Assembly: GCA_963844855.1 (NCBI GenBank)
Contig: CAWJQP010000072.1
Span: 353,835 to 417,834 of the forward strand
Source: DASQDN01 sp963844855
GTDB lineage: Bacteria > Acidobacteriota > Terriglobia > Bryobacterales > Bryobacteraceae
DNA: 64,000 nucleotides
Reading direction: 5' to 3'
Positions within the stretch are counted from its first letter, which is position 1. Each line of letters starts with the position of its first letter. Shown piece after piece: positions 9,951-20,458 of this stretch. A program made the translations under genes and the position numbers. The notes below the pieces were generated by a model, which saw only the letters and a list, made by a program, of their open reading frames with translations, was not told the origin of the DNA and ran no database searches.

Positions 9951-10895
9951 ATGACGCCCACCCCCAGAATCTGGCATAACGGCCAGTTCATCGCGTGGAA
10001 CGACGCCAAGATCCACGTTCTGTCGCATGTTGTGAGTTACGGCAGCTCGGTGTTTGAGGGCATTCGATGCTACGAGACCAAGAGCGGTCCCGCGATCTTT
10101 CGCCTTCCCGAGCATATGCGCCGCATGATCGATTCGGCCAAGATTTACCGCATGGAAGTACCCCACTCGGTAGAAGAACTTAGCGAAGCTGCCGTTGAAC
10201 TCGTACGCGAGAATAACCTTGCTTCCTGCTACATCCGGCCGATTATCCTTCGTGGCTACGGAACAATGGGTGTATTACCGGGCAAAAATCCCGTCGAAAC
10301 TTACATGGCCTGCTGGGAATGGGGTAAGTATCTCGGTGATGAAGCGCTGAGTTCGGGTGTCGACGTCTGCATCTCAAGTTGGAACCGAATTGCGCCGAAT
10401 ACTCTGCCCGCCCTCGCGAAGGCCGGCGCAAATTACATGAACTCGCAGTTGATCCGCATGGAAGCCGACGTGAATGGATATGCCGAAGGGATTGCGCTCG
10501 ATCAACAGGGTTACATCAGCGAAGGATCCGGAGAGAACATCTTCGTCATTCGGGATGGCAAGTTGCTGACGCCTCCGCTGGGAGCGTCTGTGCTGCCGGG
10601 TATCACACGCGATTCGATTATTAAAATCGCTCAATCGTTGGATATCCCATTGGTTGAGACGATCATTCCTCGCGAATTACTGTATATTGCGGATGAAGTT
10701 TTCTTCACCGGAACGGCGGCCGAGATTACGCCGATCCGGTCGGTTGATCGGGTCACGGTGGGCTCTGGTCATAGGGGACCGATCACGGAGCAGTTCCAGA
10801 AGGAGTTCTTCGGGATCGTGAACGGAACTGCCGCGGACCGATTCGGCTGGCTGACACCAGTGAAGTCTCGGGAGTTCGCGGGAGTTCAGAAGTAG
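9951..10895 (+). CDS. ilvE: Branched-chain amino acid aminotransferase
   Basis: A class IV PLP-dependent aminotransferase of 314 aa, the normal IlvE length. It shows VSYGSSVFEGIRCYET (residues 28-43), the substrate-loop region RPIILRGYGTMGV, SSWNRIAPNTLPALAKAGANY with the PLP-binding Lys157, and the C-terminal FTGTAAEITPI. It carries out the last step of leucine, isoleucine and valine synthesis using glutamate. It stands alone, with two hairpins behind it. Confidence 0.95.
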   Translation: MTPTPRIWHNGQFIAWNDAKIHVLSHVVSYGSSVFEGIRCYETKSGPAIFRLPEHMRRMIDSAKIYRMEVPHSVEELSEAAVELVRENNLASCYIRPIILRGYGTMGVLPGKNPVETYMACWEWGKYLGDEALSSGVDVCISSWNRIAPNTLPALAKAGANYMNSQLIRMEADVNGYAEGIALDQQGYISEGSGENIFVIRDGKLLTPPLGASVLPGITRDSIIKIAQSLDIPLVETIIPRELLYIADEVFFTGTAAEITPIRSVDRVTVGSGHRGPITEQFQKEFFGIVNGTAADRFGWLTPVKSREFAGVQK

Positions 10896-10910
10896 CAAAC
10901 AGATCCAATC

Positions 10911-10958
10911 GGGCGTGCTCTACGGTCACCTCCCCCGAGATCTACCGTTCACACGCCC
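10911..10958 (+). other. Stem-loop downstream of ilvE
   Basis: GGGCGTG (10911-10917) pairs with CACGCCC (10952-10958), and an inner ACGGT pairs with ACCGT. It starts 16 bases after the ilvE stop and has no T-run, so it could be an mRNA 3'-end stabiliser or part of a larger leader for the next gene. Confidence 0.5.
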
Positions 10959-10987
10959 GTCATAAGGATCTTTGTCATTTGTAACAG

Positions 10988-11045
10988 GGCCGGTGGTGTT
11001 CGTCCAGGAAAATCGGACGGTTCCTCCGGCCTTTTCAACAGCAAT
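10988..11045 (+). terminator. Probable intrinsic terminator behind ilvE
   Basis: GGCCGG (10988-10993) pairs with CCGGCC (11036-11041), with an inner CGTCC/GGACG stem, followed directly by TTTT. The loop is long for a textbook terminator, but the GC stem plus T-run between two same-strand genes supports termination. Confidence 0.5.
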
Positions 11046-11113
11046 AATAGTAGTGAATGCAGAGTGTTAGCAGGAAGCGCCTGTATATATCCTGTGTATA
11101 AATCAGCAGCCTT

Positions 11114-12262
11114 ATGAAATGTTTTGGACTCGATCCCTCGAGCGGATCCTATCTGGAGATCGAATACGACTCCATCATTAACGCGATCGACACTTTGATC
11201 GATACGCCAGCCGATCCGTTATATATCGCTCCGGCCTGGATCGATCTCCAGGTCAACGGATACGCCGCGGTGGACTATAACTCGCCAGAGACGGCGGTCG
11301 ACGAGATCGCGCGCTCCATCGATGTCATTCATTCGACGGGGACCGGGCGGTTCTACCCGACAGTAATCACGGGCTCGCCGGAACGGATGGTGGGTTCGCT
11401 TCGTAATCTCGCACGGGCGAAGCGTGAACTGGCGAATGGTGGATCGATGGAAGGGTTCCATGTCGAGGGTCCCCATATCTGCCCTGACGAAGGTCCACGA
11501 GGAGCACATCCGGTCGAATGCGTACGGGCCCCCGATGTGGAGGAATATCGACGCTGGCAGGAAGCGACCGATGGACTCGTTCGGCTGGTGACATTATCTC
11601 CGGAATGGCCCGAAGCGCCTCGGTACATCGAGACGCTGGTGGACGACGGTGTTGTCGTCAGCATAGGTCACACCAAAGCGGACGCCGCTCAGATCCAATC
11701 GGCGGTACGCGCAGGCGCGACCATGTCGACGCATATCGGCAATGGGGCTCACGGTGTCATGCAGCGTCACCCAAACTATCTATGGGATCAATTGGCCGAA
11801 GATCGTCTAGCCGCGGGAATGATCGCCGATGGCATCCATGTGGGCGATGCGTTCCTGAAAGTCGCGATTCGGGCCAAGGGTGTCACCCGTTCAGTTTTAG
11901 TGACCGACGCTTCCATGCCGGCGATGGCGACTCCCGGAATTTACCGATTAGGCGGTCAGGATCTTGAGCTCACGGAAGACGGCCGCGTTGTACTGGCAGG
12001 TCAGACTCGGCTGGCAGGGTCATCGCTCCGCATGGATAAGGCGATTACGAACGTCATGCGGATGACCGGCGTCTCCCTTGTTGAGGCGATCTCAATGGCG
12101 ACCCGGAATCCCGCGCGTGTGGGCAGAATAGCCGGCCGGCAGCGTGGGTTGGCGGCAGGTGATCGCGCTGACTTCGTGCTATTCCGTTACGACAATCAGA
12201 CCAACGCAATCGAAGTCGTCCAGACAATCGTTAGCGGCAAGGAAGTGTTCGCCGCGTCGTAG
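11114..12262 (+). CDS. nagA: N-acetylglucosamine-6-phosphate deacetylase
   Basis: An amidohydrolase of 382 aa that removes acetate from GlcNAc-6-P in amino-sugar and peptidoglycan recycling. Seen: AWIDLQVNGYAAVDYN near the N-terminus, FHVEGPHICPDEGPRGAHP (metal-ligand Glu), VVSIGHTKADAA and MSTHIGNGAHG (His residues), VLVTDASMPA (catalytic Asp) and the C-terminal ATRNPARVGRIAGRQRGL typical of the family. A gap of 218 bases with hairpins separates it from ilvE. No nagB or GlcNAc transporter is adjacent. Confidence 0.92.
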   Translation: MKCFGLDPSSGSYLEIEYDSIINAIDTLIDTPADPLYIAPAWIDLQVNGYAAVDYNSPETAVDEIARSIDVIHSTGTGRFYPTVITGSPERMVGSLRNLARAKRELANGGSMEGFHVEGPHICPDEGPRGAHPVECVRAPDVEEYRRWQEATDGLVRLVTLSPEWPEAPRYIETLVDDGVVVSIGHTKADAAQIQSAVRAGATMSTHIGNGAHGVMQRHPNYLWDQLAEDRLAAGMIADGIHVGDAFLKVAIRAKGVTRSVLVTDASMPAMATPGIYRLGGQDLELTEDGRVVLAGQTRLAGSSLRMDKAITNVMRMTGVSLVEAISMATRNPARVGRIAGRQRGLAAGDRADFVLFRYDNQTNAIEVVQTIVSGKEVFAAS

Positions 12263-12265
12263 CTG

Positions 12266-13153
12266 CTAAGTCGGGAATGGCCAGACTCGCTCAACAGTCT
12301 TGCTGAGTATCCAACTCTTATCGTCGTCATTGAGAAATTTCATCTCATCGCGGACGACGCTCAGAGTCTTGGCATACTCGGCATCTTTCTTCGAGACCGG
12401 CCAGTCGGTACCCCACATCAGGCGCTGCGGACCAAACGCCGCATGCAGACGCTTCACATGTTCTTGCGAATCAAGCCATGGATAGGGCTGTTTCGATAGC
12501 GACCATGTGTGGGATATCTTTACGAACACTTTTGGATAGCGCTTTAAGACGATGAGCTTGTCGAGTTCAGCCGGCTTGTCGACTGGACAGTCGGCCATAT
12601 GGTCGATCACCAGTGTCAACTCGGGGAACTTCCCATAGAGCGCATCTATGTCAGGAATTCGCGTGATCGGCGTAAGGATCGTCATCGGAACCTTTAGCTG
12701 TTCGCAGCGTTTCCAAAGCGGCGGCATCAATGGCCCGGTGATCCAATCTCCTGTCGCATTCGCGGCAGGACTGAGGCGCACGCCTCGAAACCCCTGCTCT
12801 TCTACGAGCTTAGACAAATGATCTGGAGCGCCGGGATTGAGAGGATCCACGCGAGCTACGCCGTGAAACGTTCCCGGATATTTTTTCAGAACATCGGCCA
12901 CGAGGCTATTGTCGAATTTGTAGTGGATCACCTGAATAATGACGGTCTTCGCGACGCCGTTTGTCTTCATCAGATCGAGCAGCATCTCGGCAGTTGCGTC
13001 CTCGGGCGGAACTTTCGCGCCCTCCGCAAACGGATACTTCGGATCATGTTTCCACACATGTACGTGCGAATCGACAATGCGATAGTTTGGCGCGGTTAAG
13101 GCCATGTTTGCAGCCAGTCCTCCGATGAATGTTCGTCGACATAAATCAGACAT
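12266..13153 (-). CDS. Amidohydrolase-2 family metal-dependent hydrolase, exported
   Basis: A 295 aa TIM-barrel hydrolase: VDSHVHVW (residues 27-34), GFRGVRLSP, LVIDHMADCP and MWGTDWPVSK carry the metal and catalytic positions of the amidohydrolase-2 family (2-pyrone-4,6-dicarboxylate lactonase and related). The N-terminus, CRRTFIGGLAANMALTA, looks like a short Tat-type signal, so the enzyme may act outside the cytoplasm. It converges on nagA with a 3-base gap. The substrate is unknown. Confidence 0.82.
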   Translation of the reverse strand: MSDLCRRTFIGGLAANMALTAPNYRIVDSHVHVWKHDPKYPFAEGAKVPPEDATAEMLLDLMKTNGVAKTVIIQVIHYKFDNSLVADVLKKYPGTFHGVARVDPLNPGAPDHLSKLVEEQGFRGVRLSPAANATGDWITGPLMPPLWKRCEQLKVPMTILTPITRIPDIDALYGKFPELTLVIDHMADCPVDKPAELDKLIVLKRYPKVFVKISHTWSLSKQPYPWLDSQEHVKRLHAAFGPQRLMWGTDWPVSKKDAEYAKTLSVVRDEMKFLNDDDKSWILSKTVERVWPFPT

Positions 13154-13214
13154 AGATCGACTCCAGCTTATTTATAATGTACGCGCCAGTTTACTAGATT
13201 TCCAATGCCAACGG

Positions 13215-14585
13215 CTAAAGGCTCAGGAACGCGTAATAGATCATGAAGATGCTCATCAGGATCGCTGCCAGCCAGAGTCCAAAAGTCGCGAGAACGCCCG
13301 GACGGACAGCCGCCGGTAACCGTTTGTGTCGCAGATAGACAGCGCCGATGCCGATAATTGGCAACAACACAGCCTGAGCTGCCCCGCCCCATTTGACCAT
13401 TTGCACGGGCGATCCGATCGCTAGGATCAATGCCACCGGAACGAGCACGTGGAACCAGATAAAGCGATTCCGGGTCCTAACGCGAGCCGCGTAATCGCCT
13501 CGGGCGAAAGCGCCTCCGATTCGCGTAATGTCGGCAAACACACGACAATTCCCTGCGGTCGCGGCAAAGATTGTTCCGTACAATGTTGCGATGGCGCCGA
13601 TATAGAATAACCAAAGAGCAGCGCTTCCGAGCGTCTCTGTATACATGCGGGACAACACCACGATCATGTCCTTTGCCGAAGGAACGATGCCCTTGGCGTG
13701 CAGCACGCCAGCGCCCAGGAAGTAGAACGCGATCGTCGCCGTGCAATAGATGACCATCGACGCGAGAATGTCGACGTTCATCACGCGAATCCAACCCTTG
13801 GCCCGCCGCTGCCACGCCTCGGATCCATCGTTCGTTCCAGCCCAACGCGCGTAGCCTTTTTCCGTGCACCAATACGGATACATGAACAATTCCGATGCGC
13901 CGACTCCAGTGATGCCGAAAACTGCGATTGCCGTTGCAATGCCCTTACCAGGCATCTGGAACTTCAATCCCTCGACGATGTCCGACATCGAAAACGAGGG
14001 TTGCGCGACCAGGAGCGCGGCGCAGAGCAAGGTCAGCATTGTGAATAAGCAAACCTTGATAGTCGCGAGTGTCTCGATGCGTTCATAGTGTCCGCCGAGC
14101 AGGATCAACAGCGTAATCACCATCTCCGCAAGAATCCACACTGTTGTTGAAATTGCTGGAAAGACGATGTTGAAAACCTGCGCAACTCCTCCGTACATGG
14201 CCCCGATCTGAAAGAACGTAATCACAGCCATCGTGAACCATGCCAGCACAACCCAGTTGATGTTGAAGATCCGTGGACCGGGCACTTCATTGAAGGCTTC
14301 AGCGCCTGTTTCCCCAGTCGCAATGACGTAACGGCCGATTTCCGATTGCACGGCAGGCTTGATCAAACAACTTAAGATAATGAGCCACAGCGCCGCGTAG
14401 CCGACTTCAGCACCAAGCGTCGTGGTGGCAATGAGTTCGCCCGAGCCTACAATCGATGCTGCAAGAATCATTCCCGGACCAATCCGCCGCAAAATCTGCG
14501 CTATCGTGCGTGGCGGCTCTTGAACTTCGTCCGGGTGGAATTGATACGGATCACGGATTACAGGCTGTGTTGCGAGTTCGGACAT
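13215..14585 (-). CDS. Nramp-like membrane transporter lacking the usual metal motifs
   Basis: A polytopic protein of about 456 aa with the overall Nramp/LeuT order of membrane segments. The first segment reads GPGMILAASIVGSGELIATT where true Nramp has a DPGN motif, and the sixth-segment region reads TGVGASELFMYPYWCTEKGY where Nramp has MPH. Both metal-binding motifs are therefore missing, so Mn/Fe transport should not be assumed. Such proteins are usually annotated as Nramp family. The start at 14585 is chosen over 14606 because it leaves room for a promoter before the divergent antiporter. Confidence 0.82.
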   Translation of the reverse strand: MSELATQPVIRDPYQFHPDEVQEPPRTIAQILRRIGPGMILAASIVGSGELIATTTLGAEVGYAALWLIILSCLIKPAVQSEIGRYVIATGETGAEAFNEVPGPRIFNINWVVLAWFTMAVITFFQIGAMYGGVAQVFNIVFPAISTTVWILAEMVITLLILLGGHYERIETLATIKVCLFTMLTLLCAALLVAQPSFSMSDIVEGLKFQMPGKGIATAIAVFGITGVGASELFMYPYWCTEKGYARWAGTNDGSEAWQRRAKGWIRVMNVDILASMVIYCTATIAFYFLGAGVLHAKGIVPSAKDMIVVLSRMYTETLGSAALWLFYIGAIATLYGTIFAATAGNCRVFADITRIGGAFARGDYAARVRTRNRFIWFHVLVPVALILAIGSPVQMVKWGGAAQAVLLPIIGIGAVYLRHKRLPAAVRPGVLATFGLWLAAILMSIFMIYYAFLSL

Positions 14586-14627
14586 TATCGAAGTCGATGC
14601 TATCACGCTCGCAATCTAAACTAAGAC

Positions 14628-16037
14628 ATGCCGGCCTTTAGCCAGGAACTTTTCCTGTACACTCTCGGACTGATCGGAGCGGTCATAATGATCTCCGCGC
14701 TGTTTTCGGGCGTGATCGAGCGAACTGGTGTACCGCAGGTGGCGGTTTTCCTCGGAATCGGAGCACTCATAGGGCCAGCCGGGCTTCACCTCATACACGC
14801 AGGAGTGGACTCGCCGATACTACGTGTGGTATCGACGCTCAGTCTGGCGCTCGTGTTGTTCACCGATGCCGTCTCGCTGAGCCTGAAAGAAGTTCGCGAG
14901 CAGAAGCGACTGTCGTTCCTGATCCTTGGACCCGGTACGCTTTTGACGGCTGCGCTGATCGCGCTGTTGGCATACTCGATGCTTGGGCTGCATCCAGCTT
15001 TGGCCGCGATACTGGGAGCGGCGCTGTCGTCGACAGACCCTGTGTTGTTGCGTGGCTTTCTGAAGCGTCCCGGTCTCGATCCGACCGTGCGACAGGCGCT
15101 CCGTCTTGAAAGTGGTATGAACGACGCGGTGCTGCTACCCGTTGTGCTGGTCGCAATCGCAATGTACAGCAGCGACGGCCTGCACCCTCAGCAATGGGCA
15201 ACGCTTGCAGTCGATATGTTGATCTTTAGTCCGGGAATCGGAGCTTTGGTTGCTTGGGCGGCGGTGAGTCTGCTCGAGTTCGTCCGGCGACGAATCGGTG
15301 TGAGACGCGACTATGAATCGATCTACTCGCTTGGTGTCGCCTTTGCAGCGTTCGCTGGGGCTGAGGCAGTACACGGCAGTGGCTTTCTGGCAGCCTTCGC
15401 GGCAGGCCTTACGATCTCGGCTCTCGATGTCGAACTCTGCGACTGTTTTCTCGAATACGGCGAGACTACGGCTGAGATGGCGTTGCTCTTCACATTCGTG
15501 CTCTTCGGCGCGTCCGTAGTTTGGTCAGGGTTCGACATATTGTCGCCAACCACCCTCGCATTCACGGGCCTCGTATTCTTAGCGCGCCCTGCCGCGTTCC
15601 TGCCTGCGCTGCTGCCGGCGCGAACTCCGTGGAGAAATCGCCTGGTCATCGCATGGTTTGGGCCACGTGGGTTGAGTTCGCTACTACTCGTGTTACTGGC
15701 AGTATTCGCAGGTCTTCGCGGGGCCGCGAGCGAACTTGTTCCCATCTGTTCTCTCGTTGTTCTGTGCTCGATTCTGGTTCATGGATTCTCGCCCATATTC
15801 CTGTGCAAGACAGACACGAAAGAAGTTCCGGACAGCGGCGAGTTCATTACTATCGAAAAGTACAAAGAGGCAATTGCGAACACCGAGCCGATCTTCGCCA
15901 TCGACGCTCGCACGGAACGCTCCCTGGATGCCGAATCACCTGCGAACAGCATCCGGGTTGATCCGGAGCGGCCCGTCGAAAGCGCGAGAGCGGCCTCGGT
16001 CCCGCTTGACTATACCCTCGCTGTCCTGTGTGCTTGA
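14628..16037 (+). CDS. Cation/proton antiporter, CPA1/NhaP type
   Basis: 469 aa with about 12 membrane segments. Family landmarks are GVPQVAVFLGIGALIGPAGL in an early helix, ALSSTDPVLLRGFLKR (unwound-helix region), RLESGMNDAVLLPVVLV (acidic ion-binding helix) and WFGPRGLSSLLLVLLAVF near the end. It is followed by a 70-residue hydrophilic tail with no recognised domain. It probably exchanges Na+ or K+ for H+ in pH or salt homeostasis. It is divergent from the Nramp-like gene with a gap of 42 bases. Confidence 0.87.
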   Translation: MPAFSQELFLYTLGLIGAVIMISALFSGVIERTGVPQVAVFLGIGALIGPAGLHLIHAGVDSPILRVVSTLSLALVLFTDAVSLSLKEVREQKRLSFLILGPGTLLTAALIALLAYSMLGLHPALAAILGAALSSTDPVLLRGFLKRPGLDPTVRQALRLESGMNDAVLLPVVLVAIAMYSSDGLHPQQWATLAVDMLIFSPGIGALVAWAAVSLLEFVRRRIGVRRDYESIYSLGVAFAAFAGAEAVHGSGFLAAFAAGLTISALDVELCDCFLEYGETTAEMALLFTFVLFGASVVWSGFDILSPTTLAFTGLVFLARPAAFLPALLPARTPWRNRLVIAWFGPRGLSSLLLVLLAVFAGLRGAASELVPICSLVVLCSILVHGFSPIFLCKTDTKEVPDSGEFITIEKYKEAIANTEPIFAIDARTERSLDAESPANSIRVDPERPVESARAASVPLDYTLAVLCA

Positions 16038-16162
16038 CCAAGCGAAGGCACAAGCGCCCGTGTGGCGCGAGAACTCAGGTCGGCGGGCTGGAAGAACGCG
16101 CGAGCGCTAAGAGGTGGATGGGAGGCATGGAAGCAGGCAGGCCTCCCAGTCACGCCGTTAGT

Positions 16163-19100
16163 TTAGTGGCTACTCAGCGCCAAGGTGTCTTCGATCTCCG
16201 GGACGACATCGTGAGGCTCGAACCAGCGATAAAGGATCGGCACGATGACGAGCGTAAGCAACGTGGAACTCACCAGCCCACCGATCACGACAATGGCTAG
16301 CGGGCGCTGCACCTCCGATCCAGGTCCCGTGGCAAACAGAAATGGAACCAATCCTAGGGCCGCAACGGTGGCGGTCATCATAACCGGACGAAAGCGCACC
16401 TTCGCGCCTTCCATGATGGCTTGGAGTTGTCCCATACCTGCCTGTCGAAGATTCTGGATGTAGGAGACCAGCACGACTCCATTGAGCACGGCGATTCCCC
16501 AAAGAGCAATGAATCCCACAGACGCGGGAACCGAGAGATACTCGCCCGATAGGAACAGCGCTGCAATGCCGCCTATGGAAGCAAACGGGAGCACGAGGAT
16601 AATCAGCGCAGCAAAACGTATCGACCGGAAGAGCAGGAACAACAAGAAAAAGATCGCGGCGATCGTGATCGGAACAATGATCATGAGGTGCCGGCGGGCG
16701 CGTTCCATGTTCTGGAATTGTCCGCCCCACTCGTAGTAGTAACCGGACGGTAGCGCGACCTGCTTCCTGACCTTCTGTTGAAGTTCGGCAACATAGCTGC
16801 CGAGGTCGCGATCCCGGACGTTGATACCGATCACGATTCTGCGCTTTGCCATTTCGCGCTTGATCTGGGACGCGCCCTGCACTAGGTCGATGCGGGCCAG
16901 ACTTTCGAGCGGCATCTGCTCGCCATCGGAAGCTGTCACCAGAATCTTGCGAATCTCAGGGATACTGCTGCGCAGATGTTCCGGGAATCGCACGACAGCC
17001 TGAAACCGGCGTTCTCCTTCGTAGATCTCTGTGGCCGCTTTCCCGCCGACTGCCGCCTCTATGACATCGTGGACATCGGACGCATTCAGGCCGTGGCGCG
17101 CAATTGCCTGACGATCGATCGTGACCGTCAGGTTCTGCTGGCCGATCACACGATCCACTTTGATATCGCCCGTACCTTCGATCTGCTGCGCAACGCGAGC
17201 CACTTCATTGGCTTTGCTAATGAGGGTTTCGAGATCGTCACCAAATACCTTCACAGCAATGTCGGCACGGACGCCGGTTACCATCTCGTCGACGCGATCG
17301 GAAATGGGTTGCGCCATCACCATGTTCACGCCCGGCATGGTTGTGAGGCGTTGGCGAACTTGCTCGGCAATCTGATCCTGAGTGATCCCTTTACGCTCCT
17401 CCGCCGGCGCGAGGTTGATCATTGTGTCGCTCTCGTTGTAGCCCGCGGGATCCACGGGAGACTCTCCGCGACCCAACCTTGAGACGATCTTCGTCACCCC
17501 AGGCAACTCCTTGAGTCGCCGGATCGCTTCCATCTCCATTGCAATGGATTCATCGAGCGAAATGTTCGGAACACGATCCATGTTTGGTGAGATGGTTCCT
17601 TCCTTCAGCTCAGGGATGAAGGACGTTCCGAGAAATGGGAAGAGAGAAGCGGAAGAGACAAATAGCAGCAGAGCCACAAAGATAGCTTTCTTCTCGTTGT
17701 GCATCGCCCATGCCAGGACGCCATTGTAAGGGCGCTTCAGCATGCGTAGAAACAACGTTTCATGCTCATGGCCGCCCTTGAGCAAGTACGAGGACAGGAC
17801 TGGCGAGAGCGTCAAGGAAAGAATCAGTGAGATTCCAAGCGCGATGGCGATGGTGTAGGCCAGCGGCGCGAACATCTTCCCTTCCATCCCCTCCAATGTC
17901 ATGAGCGGAAGGAAAACGAGAATGATGATGCAGATGCCGAATATAACGGGAGTGCCGACTTCCATCACCGATTCGTAGATGACGCGCAGCTTGTCCGGCC
18001 CCCGCGCATTTCCGAGCTTGGCGAACACATTCTCGACAACGACTACGGAACCGTCGACCATCAGGCCAATGGCGATGGCCAGACCGCCAAGCGACATCAG
18101 ATTTGCCGACATCCCATACTGGTTCATCACAAGGAACGTTAGCGCCGGTGTCAGGATCAGCGTGGCGATAACGATGATGCTCGATCGCAGATCGCCCAGG
18201 AAGAGGAAGAGAATGACAACGATGAGCACGATGCCTTCGACGAGCACCTTACTGACGGTGTAAGCGGCCGCATCCACTAACTCCGAGCGATCGTAGTATG
18301 GAACGATCCTGAGCCCGTCAGGAAGCATGCCCTTGGAGTTAATTTCCTCGACGCGTTCCTTGATGCGTGCAACGATCTCTTTGGCGTTACCGGCAGCGAC
18401 CATCATGACGATGCCGCCGACCGATTCCGTGTAGCCACCCTTGATCATGGCCCCATAACGGACTTCTTCCCCGAACTTTACTTCCGCAACATCGCGAATG
18501 TAGACAGGTGTAGCGGCAACTTCCTTCAACACGATGGATCGGATATCGTCGAGGTCTTTGATCAAACCCACGCCGCGAACCAGATAGAATTCCGGACCGC
18601 GCGGCAGGATACCTCCGCTCGAGTTGGCGTTGTTGCGAGCGAGCGCCTGATAGACATCGTTGATCGTGACTTTGTAGTAGCGTAAGCGAAAGGGATCGAC
18701 TAAGACTTGATATTGCTTGACGTACCCCCCAGTCGAGTTGATCTCGGCTACGCCCGGTATGGAGCGTAGCAGCGGCCGCGCTACCCAATCCTGTACGATG
18801 CGTCGCTCAACTAACTCTTCTTTTGTGAGCGAGCGTTCGCCATCCTTAGGATTATCGAGAGTGTATTGGTAAACCTCGCTCAGCGCAGTAGAGACCGGAC
18901 CAAGAACCGGAACCAACCCTGGTGGCAGGCGGCTGCGGACATCGCCCAAGCGTTCGGAAACGATCTGTCGCGCAAAGTATAAAGGTGTCTCATCCGTGAA
19001 TACCAACGTAACGATCGAGAGACCCGGTTCGTTCTGGGAGCGCATCTCGGTCATACCGGGAAGGCCGGTCATGCCGATCTCCACCGGGACCGTGACCATA

Positions 19101-19284
19101 CGCTCAACTTCATCCGGAGACCGGCCCGGCACTTCGGTGGCAACCTGAACCTGCACGTTCGTTACGTCAGGAAACGCGTCGACAGAAAGCTTGCGCGTGG
19201 CGTCGATCCCAAATCCAAGAGCGACGAACGAACGACGACGATGATTCGCTGGGATAGAGCAGTGCGGACAACAGAACCCAACAA
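16163..19284 (-). CDS. cusA: Heavy-metal efflux RND pump, inner-membrane subunit, one N-terminal frame break
   Basis: About 1,040 aa, the full length for CusA/CzcA pumps that move metal ions from cytoplasm or periplasm through a trimeric complex. Features: KLSVDAFPDVTNVQVQVATE at the N-terminus, SLGGLAIAIGLMVDGSVVVVEN (membrane segment 4), the periplasmic loops, and GYYYEWGGQFQNMERA. A TTG at 19284 lies immediately behind the cusB stop with gaggagg at good spacing, giving MLGSVVRTALSQRIIVVV; the frame then shifts once near 19220 before LGFGIDATRKLS. CusA versus CzcA, and therefore the metal, cannot be decided. Last gene of the cusCBA operon. Confidence 0.88.
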
Positions 19285-20458
19285 CTAAGATCCCTCCTCA
19301 CCGCCTAGAGCAAGGCGCTTACGTTCGTTATTGAGATGAAAAGCGCCCTCGGTGACGATCTTTTCGTTGCCGCGGAGTCCTTCAAGCAGCACACGCTTGT
19401 CCCCGAGATCTTCCCCGAGATTCACCGGCCACAACAGATACGTATTGGGAGCCGTTTGCACAAAGACGCAGTCCTCATTGCCTTCCCGAACGACAGCGCT
19501 CGCGGGGACTACAAGACGCTGCTCAGACCCATCAATCAAGGTCATTGTCGTGAGCATAGCCGGCTTGAAAACTCTGGTTGGATTCGGCAGATTCATCCGC
19601 GTGGTAACAGTGCGCGTCTCGGGATTCACCATCGCGCTGACGAAGGATAGCTTTCCGGTGATCTTGTGACCCGGCAATGCCGGTATTTCAGCCCGCACGA
19701 GCTTACCCACCTCGATATTCCCTGCGCTCTGCTCCGGCACATCGGCAACAAGCCAAACATGCGACAGGTCGGCGATGACGAAGACCGGTTCGACAGCCTG
19801 AACAATCTGCCCGATGGTTGCCTTGCGTTCAAGCATTATTCCGTCGATGCTGGAGACGATGTCCGTTATGGAACTGAGCGCCCGGCTGTTCTGTAGTGTT
19901 GTGATACCGTCATCCTGCATGCCGAGCACGCGCAATCGTTCCCGTGCTGCAGACAGATCCGCGGCAGCCTGTTGCAGTTCGGCTTCGCGACGTTGGAGTT
20001 CCGCCGAACCGATCACACCGGCATCCAGGAGTTGCTTTGCGCGGCCAACTGCCCGTTCGGCTACCTGTCGCTCGGAGTGCGCTTTCAGAAAATCAGATTG
20101 TGTGCTGGACAGCTCCGTACTGTAGATTCGGGCAAGCACTTCGCCCTTACTTACGTGTTGTCCTTCGATGACTTTGAGTTCGAGGATCCGGCCCGTAACC
20201 GGCGCGCTGACACGAGCCATGCGGGTTCCGTCCGCTTCGACGCGTCCGGCGACGCGAAGGGTTGAACTCACTAGTTCCGATTGCGGCTGACCAATTCTGA
20301 TTTGCTTTCGTGAGATCCTCAGCCGGGGTTATCTCCATGGGGTTGCGGATCGCAGCCGCCTCGGCCTTCGGTGCTGTTTTCGTTCCACAGCCGGAGAACA
20401 CAAGAGAAGTCAGTGTAATTGCGGCTATTCGCAGAGCAGCGGTATGCCAGTTGGTCAC
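19285..20458 (-). CDS. cusB: RND efflux periplasmic adaptor (membrane-fusion lipoprotein), one frame break
   Basis: The start, a GTG at 20458, overlaps the cusC stop (GTGA). The N-terminus has a lipoprotein signal ending LVFSGCG, so the protein should be anchored in the inner membrane. After TPAEDLTK the frame shifts near 20290, and the barrel-sandwich (GRILELKVIEGQHVSKGEVL), a coiled-coil hairpin (QVAERAVGRAKQLLDAGVI, ELQQAAADLSAARERL) and beta-barrel domains follow. The adaptor bridges CusA and CusC. About 390 aa. Confidence 0.86.
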
